Shown here piece by piece: positions 1-11,099 of a stretch of DNA of 64,000 nt; the stretch's first letter is position 1, and each line of letters begins with the position of its first letter. Source of the stretch: Malachius bipustulatus (lineage: Eukaryota; Arthropoda; Insecta; Coleoptera; Melyridae); the NCBI GenBank assembly GCA_910589415.1, contig OU342635.1, positions 7,192,001-7,256,000 of the forward strand. Reading direction: 5' to 3'. A program made the translations under genes and the position numbers. The notes under the pieces were generated by a model, which saw nothing but the letters and a program-made list of their open reading frames with translations, did not search any database and had not been told where the DNA came from.

Positions 1-600
1 AATTTACAAATAGGTAATCAACTATACTCTAACCATTTTTTTTATGTGTTCAACAGTGTGTGAAAAAATTAAAACTGACGTGCAAAAATTAAAAAAGAAC
101 TCTAAAAGATGAACCTTTAAAAACCAGAATTGATAACAATTAAACTAAATTCCCGCATTCTGTAAATTAAATACTCATCGAAGGTTATAGGAATGTAATA
201 TTCATAAGCAAAAGCGATATTCGTGAATATTTTTTGCCAACTTTGCATTTTTGAGTTTATTGAACTACTGTTGCTGGCATTGGCGTGGTAATTATCGTTA
301 TAATTATCTGTAATTGACTGTCTTTCATACAATTATTAATATAATATTGTATGTAAATATTATTAACCTGCTGTGAAATATTTTGTATTTTTCAGGACAT
401 CGACGCTTTGGTCGATTGTTGAAATAGGACAATTTTAACATATCGCTACTCTTGAATATTTATCAGGCTTGAATAAATTCTGTAACGCAATTAAAAATTC
501 CGAAAATACAACTTGGCAGCGAAGGCGAGGAAGCAATTACAAAAATTTGATAATCAAGGCTTTTTGGATTTCATCAACTTTCAATAAATGCGAAGGTCGG
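1..600. other. AT-rich intergenic DNA
   Basis: No recognisable gene, repeat or RNA. Only a short minus-strand open frame (117-332) with asparagine- and tyrosine-rich low-complexity content is present, and I do not regard it as coding. Confidence 0.5.
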
Positions 601-604
601 TATT

Positions 605-1056
605 TCACCCCTCAACGCTGAAGCCGTCAGGCTTAGATTGCATCCCTTTACACTTAGACATTCCTTGGTTAACCCAAAATTTTCGTTTCTTGGACATTGC
701 TCGTTTGCTCGATAGTTCGTCAATCAAGGTCTTCCTTGCAGTGGGGTAACTGGTCCCACAACACAATAACGAGTTCGAGTGATTGCCGAACATTGGAAGA
801 TTACATGAGAAGCTGTCTCATCTTCAGTGAAGAGGCTTCATCCTGGTTCTTCTCTGTAGATCTCAAAATTATCCAGGTGATCTCTATAGTAGAGTGTCCA
901 GTGTCCCACTGCATTTGGCAAGACTTTAATAAGACGGTTTCTCCATTGTTGCATTGTCAGGTTTTTTTCTTGGAATATCGGTCCAAGGAAAATTTCTGCA
1001 GTAGCTACCCCTCGATGACTAGGTAAACTTATGGTAATATGTATGTATCTAACCAT
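605..1056 (-). pseudogene. Decayed LINE ORF2 3' end (RNase H / C-terminal Cys-His region)
   Basis: Read on the minus strand, the frame that starts at 1056 runs through one in-frame TGA (near 838) into a second block. The first block holds LPSHRGV followed by IFLGP, the pattern seen at the end of LINE-type RNase H domains, then a basic Trp-containing stretch (QQWRNR). After the stop comes EDETASHVIFQCSAI, which matches the usual end of insect non-LTR ORF2 proteins (D-E-T-x-x-H-x-x-x-x-C). The frame then stops near 726. Stop codons and loss of most of ORF2 make this a dead, 5'-truncated copy. It lies head to head with the plus-strand LINE fragment beginning near 1225, and the two are different copies. 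The clade (Jockey, R1 or I) cannot be decided from this much sequence. Confidence 0.6.
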
Positions 1057-1224
1057 AGTGATAACATGGTTCTGCTTAGTTAGGCCATTAAGTCGTTCAT
1101 TGAAGAGGAGGTAGATTTACCACTTCCTTCTTCTTTCTTCTTTTAGTGAAGAGGTTCTTTTAGGTACTACCTAGGGTCCTGGTAACTACACAATGTTCAA
1201 ATTCAGTTGACGAGGATCGTCCGC

Positions 1225-2150
1225 ATATTCATCCCCTTCATGCGCATATTTATCAGACGACTGGGCGCTTGCTGCAAGCCATAAATAAGTAGAGAATATT
1301 GAGCTAATCCTAACAAATGTCTTAGCTACCCTCGCCGCATATTTCGGCGACTGGAAATTGCAGCCCAGTGCCGCAAAGACGGCAGTTTCGTGGTTTCACC
1401 TAAACAACAGGATGTCCCGAACATATTACGAAGACAGCTGCAAAACTCAGAACCCGAAATAATATCCCGAAAAGCTATGCGGCACCACATGGGGTTCCAT
1501 ATCATTCACACTCAGATCGACAGCACTAGATTTGGTGTACCCCGTCGCGAAATACTACCGGTATGGATCAATAGCCGGCACACCAAACGTGTTGATGTCC
1601 AACTCAACCAGACGCACTATATCGGGCCCAATCAAGGCTACGCTCACTTATTGGCTTCCCACATTGAGCCACATAGCTCCTCCACGAAACCGTCTAGAAC
1701 ATGTTCTTGTCAGGGAGTATAGAAAAATTAACGCCGATCCTGCGCTCCGCTCACACGTTGGAATTGCCGTTAGGAACATAAATAGGCTACGCTCAAGAAA
1801 CCCCTCTCTAAAAACTGTAAAAGCTCTTACCGAAGAAAACTTTAACATAACTAAGCTCTGGAAAGAGGACACCACAGAAAGAATGTAACACCACCCCCAG
1901 CGGGAGATTCCATATGTTACAAGAAAGCCAGAGGGTTTCGACCAGCCAAGACAAATATGGACAACATGTAACAACAGAATAAGGACGAATTGCGGCAGGT
2001 GCTCCGATTCACTTTTCAAGTGGGGAAAATGCTGAAAAACAGACTATTAGACACCTGATGGAGGAATGCCCAACTAGATCCTAAAGTGGAAACCTATCCG
2101 ATTTATTGGTTGCGACAAAAGAGTCAATTGAATATATTTGTGGACCTTGA
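1225..2150 (+). pseudogene. Decayed LINE reverse transcriptase, 3' half
   Basis: A broken reverse transcriptase can be followed across shifting frames. Near 1243-1265 the catalytic box reads AYLSDDWALAA, a damaged form of YADD. From 1331 the frame reads LAAYFGDWKLQPSAAKTAVS and then FHLNNR, the usual thumb-side sequence of insect LINE RTs. From 1565 to 1720 it gives TRRTISG and YWLPTLSHIAPP, and 1720-1888 gives VLVREYRKI plus a charged tail. After another shift, 2000-2060 gives QTIRHLMEECP, matching the terminal Cys-His region. At least three frameshifts and several stops are visible, so no protein can be made. The 5' part (endonuclease and RT fingers) is absent. Family identity is from motif memory, not a search; the call as a non-LTR RT is firm, the clade is not. 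Confidence 0.7.
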
Positions 2151-2953
2151 TGTTTTTTTTTGTAAATATTTAATTATTGTTACTTATGTACCTACCTGTG
2201 ATGTAGCCATACGTTAAAGAAAATTCATCCCTTACCATGTCTCACAGGAGCAGTGATGAAACTTTATCCTGTGGGCATCAATGGCAATGGTGATCCTTTT
2301 TGCCTTGCCCAAGATGGTTCTTGGACTCTCCTGCCTCCCAAAGCACGCAAAAACCTGGGTTGTGGTGTCATCAACGGTATTCCTCCTGGCAGCAGAAACC
2401 ATTCAACTACGGGAACTGGTAACAAATCATTCAAGTTTTGAGCTGCTTGATGGAGCTTCATTTCTTGAGTGCAGTAACTATATAGGGCTTTTCGCTACTG
2501 GTCCTTACTTTGGTAGCTCCGTTACGATGTTTAGTTCATCCAAAATGTTTTTTTCTGTGACGCAAGATATTCGCACTGGTCGTTAAAAATAACTTCGTGA
2601 CGGACAGAGAAGTATTGATAAATTGGTTGACTGACTGATTGGAGCATTTAATAATAATATTAATAATAATTAGTAGAACTGCTTTCGCATAGTCCGGATT
2701 AAAGATCAAAGTACCGTTGCTAATGATCGTTACTAATAACACCTTACCCGTGACCGCTTGTCTTGAAAAACTCCACATTTCAATTACTTACATAATTTGA
2801 AGAAATATTTCGCGTCGATTGGCTTGAAAAAATGATTTGCTAATTTAGAAAAAATATGGAAAAAATCAGATCAGGTGTTGAACGAATAAAACAAAAAACA
2901 ATCACGGTAAGATAAATAGAGTAATAATAATTGAGTCGTTACTGTTATGGGAC
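2151..2953. other. Intergenic DNA with a GC-richer unexplained patch
   Basis: The stretch 2240-2590 is less AT-rich than its surroundings and open in several frames (for example 2253-2441 plus, 2281-2586 plus, 2264-2461 minus). None of the translations resembles a family I know. It may be an old repeat or captured fragment. The rest is AT-rich. Confidence 0.35.
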
Positions 2954-2956
2954 TTA

Positions 2957-3698
2957 AGCCCGGTTTACACGTATCCAGTGCTTTAGTAGAGTACAGTGAT
3001 TTAGTAGAGTGAGCTTTCTGTTCACACAGGTCAAGTAATTTAGTAGAGTTGGTAACTAAAAGACGAGTAAAAATAGGTGTCCACATGTGCACTTGTATTT
3101 TATTTAGTATGAGTCGAGTGGTCGAGTAGTAGATGCCGTTAAAAAATAATAATAATAAAATATAATAAAATAATAAAATAAATTGCGTTCTATAATGAAA
3201 CACCTTATAAAATTATGAGCAAAAAACGAGAAATTTTTGATCGAGGTCTTCGGTTAGTTATACAAATGCTTCTTGATGAAACCAGAAACTTGTGTACTGC
3301 GGAGTTGAACAAAAATAAGCGTAGGTATATGGATACGAAAATGGATGGCCAGAAGAAATGCGCTTGGAGGCTCCATGTTTTGCGCAACAGTTTTGCAAAT
3401 AAAACACATTTTTATAAAACACTCAAATTTTTTGGTTTGTTTTGCTGAATACTCTACTAATCTGATAATCACCTGCGGCGAGACGCGTCTACACGCGTTT
3501 AGTTCAGCTGAAAAAAGGGAGGAGGAAGGCTACTCGACTTGTACTCGACTGGAAAAATAGAATAGGATTCTATTTACTAAACTCGACTGTTAACTCGACC
3601 AAGCCAGCTGACTTGACTAAAACACAAGTGTTCACACAGGTCGAGCACTAAATTACTCGACCGCTCGACTAAATTACTGGATACGTGTAAACCGGGCA
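2957..3698. mobile_element. PIF/Harbinger-type element, internally deleted
   Basis: The ends are inverted repeats. The left end reads AGCCCGGTTTACACGTATCC and the right end is its complement, TGCCCGG... on the minus strand, with more than 20 matching bases and partial matching for some 30 more (repeated TTTAGTMGAG boxes). TTA lies directly outside both ends (2954-2956 and 3699-3701), the 3-bp TWA duplication expected of Harbinger elements. At 742 bp it is too short to be autonomous, and it still holds a piece of transposase gene. The subterminal arms carry many TCGACTAAATTACTCGA-like boxes, which may be transposase binding sites. Confidence 0.75.
3215..3490 (+). pseudogene. Fragment of Harbinger transposase N-terminus
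   Basis: Inside the Harbinger-type element an open frame starts at 3215 (MSKKREIFDRGLRL...) and reaches a basic NKNKRRY segment near 3310-3330. One frame over, from about 3326, the sequence reads WIRKWMARRNALGGS, which matches the W-[VI]-R-x-W-x-x-R-R-x-x-x-G box near the start of Harbinger (HARBI1-like) nucleases. A single frameshift between the two therefore breaks the ancestral reading frame. The DDE catalytic region is missing. The assignment relies on the WxRxWxxRR box together with the Harbinger-like ends and TTA duplications. Confidence 0.5.
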
Positions 3699-3701
3699 TT
3701 A

Positions 3702-4615
3702 CACAATAATCGTCGATGATCAAGCGTGACAAATCATTAGCAGTGACTTGTGAACACATTATTGTTGACATAATTCTGGCACATAAAGTGCTCGGTGCTA
3801 TAAATCGTTCTTCCGAACGTAAACAATGCCTTCAATGTTTACCATTGTTTGTTTACAAGAGCATGTAAAAAATTGTTATGGATCGTTTCCATGGGATTTG
3901 CGTTAAGTAAACAACTTGCTACCTAGAAAATAGAATTAAGAGGTCTTCTAATAGTTAATATCCTGTAAAAGATTAGGAGCTATTAAATTATCTTTAATAG
4001 TAGGTACCTACTGGGTACTTACACATTTTGGCAGCTCTTCAAATTTTAAATTAGAGAAACAAGTGACTAGAAATGACCCACCTATTAATCTTCCTGTCAA
4101 GGTATTCCTCTGGGTTCGACTTTAGGGCTTTTATTATTTCTTATTTACCTGCTTGTTTTAAATCGCAGCTAGTTTACTAAATCCAGGGATTCGTGCAGAC
4201 ATTGTATGTGTGTATTAGGCAAGCGATATTAATTTTGAAGTAAACCTTTCAAATGACAAGGCCGTCTTGTTGTCAAAGAGCACTTCGCTGTTGCTTCATG
4301 GGCCTGAGCAGGTATTGCGCATTGTATTTAATGTGCAAATAATTGAAATGTTCTCAAGTCTATTAATTATGATTTAATTCCATTCAGGACACACACGCAT
4401 ACACCTTGAGGTATATATCGTTGATTTTAAATCATGTAGGCAGGTGAATTTGTGGAAGAAATCTGCCTGAAGACGGAAAGTTTGGCAAAATTTTTTTCTA
4501 TTAAAACTTCAATTTTCTGGCCCAGAAAAATCGTTACTCAATCGATGAGCAACCAAATTATATTTTCTCAGAGAGTTCCATTTTGAAGGTTTTTTTTCCA
4601 GAAATGTGTAATATT
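3702..4615. other. AT-rich intergenic DNA
   Basis: No gene or clear repeat seen. There is a short open frame on the minus strand just left of this stretch (3577-3771), but it is only an overlap with the Harbinger right arm. Confidence 0.4.
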
Positions 4616-4619
4616 GAAA

Positions 4620-5835
4620 CTAATCTAATAGATTCGTTGAAAGTATCTCTTATTATATTAGAAAGCATTTAGATGGTTCTCTTTCAAATTATTTTAGTAA
4701 AGAATATATAGCTGAGAACAAAAAAAATATTTTTCTTGAAAAAAATATTAGAAAGCTTCCTGAAAAATATATTAGGTACTTGGTTGTCTAGCTTTGGAGT
4801 GTTGTATGGAGACAATCTCGCTGTGACTGCAATTTGTAACTAGTTTCAATTAGAGATACTCTCTTATTATCACGAGGTACTCTCGTGATAATTATCGGTC
4901 TATTAAAATGTATTTGAGAAAGTATCTCTTTCATATTACTTTAGTAGAGAGTATAGCAGTGTTCCTGAGAACATAAAAATATTTCTCTTGAAAAAACTAT
5001 TAGAAAGCTTCCAGAAAAATATACTTCTTGGATTATCTATTATAGTTGTAGAGCATTTACGAAGACTATCTCTTGTCTTGGCCTTATGTCTTGGCTGTGG
5101 AACGGCGTTTTCTGCGATGACTTTAAATTAGAGAGATGAGATAGATATTTATATGTTGATAAATATCGATCACTTAATGCATTTGAGAGATTTTCTCTCT
5201 TTTAGATTACTTTAGTAGAGCACATAAACATTGCTGAAAACATGAAAAAATTATTTCTCTTGAAAAAACTATTAGAAAGCTTCCTGAAAAAATATGCTTC
5301 ATGGATTATCTAATTGTCGAGTATTTAATGGAGACTACCCAGCTGTGACACTGTGATTTTTACAACGATAACTTTCAATTAGAAGGATCACCTCTTGATA
5401 ATTATCGATCTCTTAAAATGTATTTGTGAAAGTATATCTTTCAGATTACTTTAGTAGAGAGTATAGCAATATTTCTGAGAACATAAAAAAAATATTTTTC
5501 TTGAAAAAACTATTAGAAAGCTTGCTGAAAAATATACTTCTTGGATTGTCTAGTTGTAGACTATTTATGGAAACTATCTCTTGTCTTGGCTCTTATCTTT
5601 TGGCTCTGGCACTGCGGTTTATGCCACGATAAGTTTAAATTAGAGAGATGAGAATAGATATTTATATGTTGATAAATATCGGTCTCTTAAAATGCATTTG
5701 AGAGATTTTCTCTTTTTCAGATTGCTTTAGTAGAGCACATCAACATTTCTGAAAACATGAAAAAATTATTTCTCCTGAAAAAACTATTAGAAAGCTTCCT
5801 GAAAAAATATAATTATTGGATTATCTAGTTGTCGA
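4620..5835. repeat. Dimeric tandem satellite, five monomers in B-A-B-A-B order
   Basis: The phrase TATTAGAAAGCTTCCTGAAA recurs near 4746, 4998, 5270, 5511 and 5785, so monomers are about 240-275 bp. Monomers 2 and 4 share GAGAGTATAGCA and CTCTTGTCTTGGC, while monomers 3 and 5 share GAGCACATMAACATT and a GTCGAGT tail; monomer 1 has the tail of the second type. The repeat that matters is therefore an A+B dimer of about 514 bp. Each unit opens with a TCTCTTTYAGATTACTTTAGTAGAG box. The open frame at 5426-5632 lies inside the array and is not a gene. Confidence 0.8.
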
Positions 5836-7926
5836 GTGTTCTTATTCAGTCCTGTAAGGAACTTTTTTTTCAAGATTTTTATTTCCAATTTTTGCTGTGA
5901 TCACGGAGTAACGTTTAGCAGACCGTTATGTATTATCTCTTTTAATAACGGGAATATTCTGAAACAAAATGTTACAAAAAACGGCTCGTTAATCTTTAAA
6001 TTGGTCCTTTGGTCTTTTAATTACTCTTTAAAAACCGTTAAATTGGTATTTTTTTAAATTTTTTTGTAAACATTTTTTTAATTTTGGCAAGTTTTAGATT
6101 TTTTTTAAATTTATCAAAAATTGGGTTCAATTGGACTTTTAACGGTTTGTTTATTTGGGTCAATATTATTTTTACTGTTTTTCTTAGAGTTCGGGAGTTT
6201 TAGAGTTTCTTTTTTTGGATTTTTTGGTGTGTCCAACCCTCTTGAATCACGATGTAGTATATTATCGCTTTTAATAAGGGTGTAAAAAATCTGTCACCAA
6301 AATTCAAAATAGGTCAGGCACAAAACGGTGTAAGTATTTTGGGAGATCTTTATTTTAACACATTTTTAATGGAATACTTTTGTAGGACCCAAATTTCGAA
6401 ACATTTTGAGATAAAATAAATTTTGTGTATTTCTCTCAATTCTGAAAACTCGTCTGAAAACGTACCTACCTATACCAGTTTTTGGACGAAGAGTCTGCAC
6501 GTCATGTTTCATCCAAAATCGTTTAATCGTTTAATGCAGACTTGAATTTTTTCACTTAATTTTTCTGTACATTAAACTTTGGTGGACATGAATTATTGAA
6601 AGCGTTACCAATTGATTCAAATAATGTTGAAACACACAAAAAAGACAGTTATGTTGGATATAATAAGCAGGGTCTTTGTCTTGCGAACATATCAAACAGG
6701 TCATTAGTGACAAGTTTACGAAATTTCGTAAATACCAAGGTGTTAATGAACGTAGCGGATCGTAAAACCTTTCGCTTTCAAGAGCGTGTATGCTCCTTGA
6801 CTAATTTAACAACGTTTATTATTATAACGTTATTATTATGTATGTGGTCGGTCTCACTTTCCTAAATAAAAGTAAGAGTGCTCGCCGACTTGAATATAGT
6901 AACCGTTTGACTATTCGGTGACATAGGAACGATTTTTATGCAAAATTTTTTGCGTTTTTTTTTTTCAAAAACTCTTTGGTTATGGAAACTTTTTTAATTT
7001 TTTATTTATAAGTAAATGCATCCCTACATTATATTATCTATTATTGTGTTTGGTAACTAGGCAGCAAAAAAAAAAAACGTCATGTATAAAATCGTATATT
7101 AATCATAAAAGAAAGAATAACTTTTTAGGAAATATCTCTAAAAATGCCGCAATAAAAAAAATGTTCTATTCATTATCTGAACAAGAATTTTGGAAATATT
7201 TCCTTCACGAGGTTGAAAAAACTTATAAACTTAAAATAGTATTTTACGCATGACGGTTCATTTTGGCTGTCCAGTTACCATACGATTAGAGAAAATATGT
7301 CGCCTGTCATGTTTTGCGCACTTAAGAAATGAGGAATATTTTAGAATGTTCCTAGGAATATTAAATATTAGTGTTAAGTTGATAAAACATATTCCAAACA
7401 CCAATCCTAGTGAGGTACTTATGCTCATTAAAAAGCTAGTTAAAAATAATGACAGTGCATCAAATATATGCAAAAATTAATTCCTATGACACACTATTAA
7501 CTATCGTTATTAAAGATATAAAAATTAAAATATTTTTCACCGAATTTGACCAAACCTGTTGACGAGTAAGACATGGGTATCAAAAGCGCTACGAAATTTT
7601 GAATAGTAGCGCGATCCCTTCTAAGGATGTCTGGACATTCGTTTGAAGAGAATAAAACATTTGCCTTTCCAATTTTCGCGCGCCAAATTTCCGCAATAGA
7701 AGAGTATGGCTGAACATCATTCAGAAAGCTATCCAAGATCCTCTGCAGTAATATTGATTTGCTATTAAATCGCTCCTGGTAGGGTCCTTTTAGTGTATTT
7801 TTTAATAAAAAAATACACTATTGAGGACGACATCACTTTTCGAAAATCACCCAAACTCATCAAATGTCCACCGATCATGACGCCCAGATCACGAAAAAGT
7901 GGTTTTCCAAAATTCACCTGCCCACG
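5836..7926. other. AT-rich region with unrecognised short open frames
   Basis: Open frames at 6596-6865 (89 aa, hydrophobic end), 7044-7253 (69 aa, lysine-rich) and 7250-7480 (76 aa) follow one another on the plus strand, and 7497-7736 runs on the minus strand. None matches a family I recognise, and A/T homopolymers dominate the sequence. They could be a dead coding unit of a transposon, but nothing proves that. Confidence 0.3.
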
Positions 7927-7966
7927 ATATATATATATATATTTATATATATATATATATTTATAT
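7927..7966. repeat. (AT)n microsatellite
   Basis: Alternating AT with two TTT interruptions, directly abutting the left end of the Penelope palindrome. Penelope elements often insert in AT-rich sites, so it may be part of the target. Confidence 0.8.
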
Positions 7967-8462
7967 GAAAATTAGGTAAAGGCAAGCGGTGTGTCGCAAA
8001 TAAAAGGTATGATCCTTTTTTGTTAAACTCAATATATTTCGATCTTAATTTAGATCTTCATCAGGAGAACTGTAATTATAAGAAATCAATATTTTTTCAA
8101 AAAATCTTAAGATAAATACTTACAACAAATGATCAAAATAAAATTAGCATCTTTAAAATTCTAAAAATCTTCATAAGGTAATGTTAATAAAGTTCGTTTT
8201 GTAAATTTATGCCAAAAAACCATTTAATATTTATAAATATCAACATTTAAGAATAATTTTTATGAGAATTTAGAAAAAAAAATTTTGATATATTTTATGA
8301 CATAAAAGTTTTGAAGTTTTTTAACATTGTGAATAATGGATTATTTTCTCAAAAATCAAAACAAAGGAATCTAAACAGTACTACTTTAACAGTTATTTTT
8401 ATATATGTTCATTAGTTATTTATTTATTTATGAAATTAGGTAGGTACCTGTTTATAAATTGT

Positions 8463-8960
8463 TTAAAAATTTTTGTGTTTTTCAAAGTCCAAAATATAGC
8501 TATATATTCTATTTAAATTTTGTATATCTGATTTTAAATTTATACAGTTATCGATATTTTCATTTATGTGACACATTTCTAAAAATTGTCTTTTAAAAAG
8601 ATTACTTTCTGTTTCTAATATCTTAATATTTTCAAAATCCATTTCACAGTTAGTATTATGTACATGGTTGGCTAACGTGCATCTATTTGGTCTAAGTCTA
8701 GAGTCACTTTTATGTAAAGATACTCTTTGTTTTAACAATTGAGAAGTGTGTCCAATATATGATAAGTTACAATTCAAGCAATTAATTTTATATACTAAAT
8801 TAGATCTATCTAAAACTTGAATTTTATCTTTAATTTTTAGAAATGTGTCACATAAATGAAAATATCGATAACTGTATAAATTTAAAATCAGATATACAAA
8901 ATTTAAATAGAATATATAGCTATATTTTGGACTTTGAAAAACACAAAAATTTTTAAACAA
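8463..8960 (-). pseudogene. Penelope-like element GIY-YIG endonuclease domain (partial)
   Basis: The minus-strand frame is 165 residues. Residues 1-42 are only the antisense of the right palindrome arm and are not element protein. From about residue 43 the domain reads KIKDKIQVLDRSN, then VYKINC (56-61) with a CxxC pair (C61, C64), YIG at 68-70, R79, H83 and H99, and the closing segment KRQFLEMCHINE through INLKSDIQNLNRIYS. This layout (VYxIxCxxCxxxYIGxT..LxxR..H) is that of the Penelope endonuclease, which nicks DNA for target-primed insertion. The reverse transcriptase that should precede it is missing, so this is a 5'-truncated copy. The start Met at 8960 is an artefact of the palindrome. 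Confidence 0.8.
8838..8956 (+). pseudogene. Second, inverted copy of the endonuclease C-terminus
   Basis: The right arm read on the plus strand encodes EMCHINENIDNCINLKSD and on to the same stop (TAA at 8954-8956), followed by the same 3' sequence as the minus-strand copy. It contains only about the last 39 codons, so it is a severely 5'-truncated sister copy facing away from the first. Confidence 0.7.
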
Positions 8961-9509
8961 TTTATAAACAGGTACCTACCTAATTTCATAAATAAATAAA
9001 TAACTAATGAACATATATAAAAATAACTGTTAAAGTAGTACTGTTTAGATTCCTTTGTTTTGATTTTTGAGAAAATAATCCATTATTCACAATGTTAAAA
9101 AACTTCAAAACTTTTATGTCATAAAATATATCAAAAAAAATTTTTTTCTAAATTCTCATAAAAATTATTCTTAAATGTTGATATTTATAAATATTAAATG
9201 GTTTTTTGGCATAAATTTACAAAACGAACTTTATTAACATTACCTTATGAAGATTTTTAGAATTTTAAAGATGCTAATTTTATTTTGATCATTTGTTGTA
9301 AGTACCTATTTATCTTAAGATTTTTTGAAAAAATATTGATTTCTTATAATTACAGTTCTCCTGATGAAGATCTAAATTAAGATCTAAATATATTGAGTTT
9401 AACAAAAAAGGATCATACCTTTTATTTGCGACACACCGCTTGCCTTTACCTAATTTTCAAATAATTAAAAATAACGGTGTTTTACTACATTCATAATTTA
9501 TATATTTAT

Positions 9510-11095
9510 ATATTTCTCCAAAATCGCGAAATTTCGATTTTAAAAACGCTCCTGTAGCTTTATCTTTCAAGATTAGTGAATGAAATTTTGGATCCTTGTA
9601 AAGCCTTGGAACGACGTTAGATTTTCGTTGAAAAAAATTCCTAAAGTCGCGTTACTTCTACAGGGTGTCCTTTCAAAATTCCCCATATCCCGTTTTTGTC
9701 ATCTCATTTCAGGTCGCAGTTTTCAATCTAGGGGACTGAAATTTTTGTGGGAGTAAGATATATATAAGAACTGGTCTGGTATTGTACTTGAGCAAAATCG
9801 GCCGAGCCGTTTCAAAATGGCGGCCATTTGAATTTTTGGAAAAATTGCTTTTTTTTGAACCCCTGTATGAGTAAGATGGAAAAATAACTTTGAAACTAAA
9901 TCAACATGATTGGAGGAAAATTAATTGAAATTTGATTTAATGTTATAAAATTTGCATTACTTTTATTAATAAGCCAGTGGCGTGGGTAGGAAAAGGGTAA
10001 AAATCGCTAAATTTCTCTAACAATTTATGAGCACATTTTTGAAGGAATTAAATTGAAATTTTCACAGTACGCAACTATACTAATAGCCTCCAGCCCTTAA
10101 AAATTTCAAGAAGTAAATAACAAAAATGGCGGAGTTATTTGAATTTTTTTTACATGATGTTTATTTCTCTAAAATTTTAAAAACGCTCCTGTAGCTTCAC
10201 CTTTCAAGATTAATGAACGAAATTTTTTACTCTTGTGAAACTTAGAGATGACGTTTGATTTTCGTAAAAATAATTTTCCTAAAGTTTTGTTACTTTTACA
10301 GGGTGTCCCTCCAAATTTCCAAAAAAAAACCGGTCATGAGGCACGGTTTCTGGTCGCAGTTTTCAATTTAGGAGGCTGAAATTTTTTTTGTAGTAATATA
10401 ACTGCAAGTAGTCGGTCTTGAGTAAAATCGGAATAGCCGTTCCAAAATGGCTGCCTTTTAAATTTTAGGAAAAATTGATAGATTTTGAACCTCTAAATAA
10501 GCAAGTTAGAAACAAAAACTTTTAAGCAAAATTAGCATTATTGGAAGAATAGCTATTGAAATTTGAGTTATTGCAATAAAATTTGCATTTTTTTATTATT
10601 AAGCCAGTGACATGGGTAGGAAAATGGCTAAATTTCTACTTATAGCCGTTTATTATATTTTTGTACGAATCGAACTGAAATTTTTCCAATAGATAACTAT
10701 ACTAATAACCCTTAATTCTGAAAATTTTCAAGAAGCAAATAAGAAAAATGGCGGAGATATTCGAATATTTTTAAATTATGTTTATTCCTCTAAAATTTCA
10801 AATTTTCAGTTTTCAAAGCTCCCTTTTCACTTTTTCAGTTCTATTGAAGGTAGTGTAAAAAATAGTATTTTTTAGGTAAAGTCAGCCAGTGGCGGGCAAA
10901 GGAAAAGGGGCAAAATTGTTCAGTTTTACCATTTATTTTGGTTTTGTTAAATTTAAAAATCCATTCTAAGGCACGTTTTCAAACGAAGTGAAATGCAATT
11001 TTCACAGTTAACCACTACACTAATATGACCTGACTAGGGAAATTTTCAGAAAGCCAATTTAAAAAGCGGTGAAAATATTTATAAATTGGATCGCT
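9510..11095. repeat. Tandem repeat, unit about 630-640 bp, roughly 2.5 copies
   Basis: Landmarks recur at regular distance: AAAACGCTCCTGTAGCTT near 9543 and 10182; CAGGGTGTCC near 9661 and 10300; GCCAGTGRCRTGGGTAGGAA near 9973 and 10603; and a shorter third GCCAGTGGCGGGCAAAGG near 10885. The units are diverged by point changes and small indels. CAGGGTGTCC is also the terminal motif of many foldback elements elsewhere in the window, so the array may have grown from such an element. No coding capacity seen. Confidence 0.7.
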
Positions 11096-11099
11096 TAAA

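Larger units (their letters stand above)
7967..9458. mobile_element. Penelope-like element 3' end in a 1.5-kb palindrome
   Basis: The left arm (7967-8587) and right arm (8832-9458) are almost perfect reverse complements of about 620 bp; the differences I noticed are single-base changes near 8040/9390 and a 4-bp indel near 8115/9305. The outer ends read GAAAATTAGGTAAAGGCAAG on the left and its complement on the right. The 244-bp spacer carries most of a GIY-YIG endonuclease domain. Each arm holds the last 40 or so codons of that domain followed by some 500 bp of untranslated 3' sequence. Two element 3' ends therefore point away from each other. High arm identity suggests a recent event or ongoing gene conversion. 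Confidence 0.8.

Noticed and set aside
7927..7966. AT repeat as a replication origin or promoter
   Set aside because: Simple microsatellite; nothing else supports a regulatory role.
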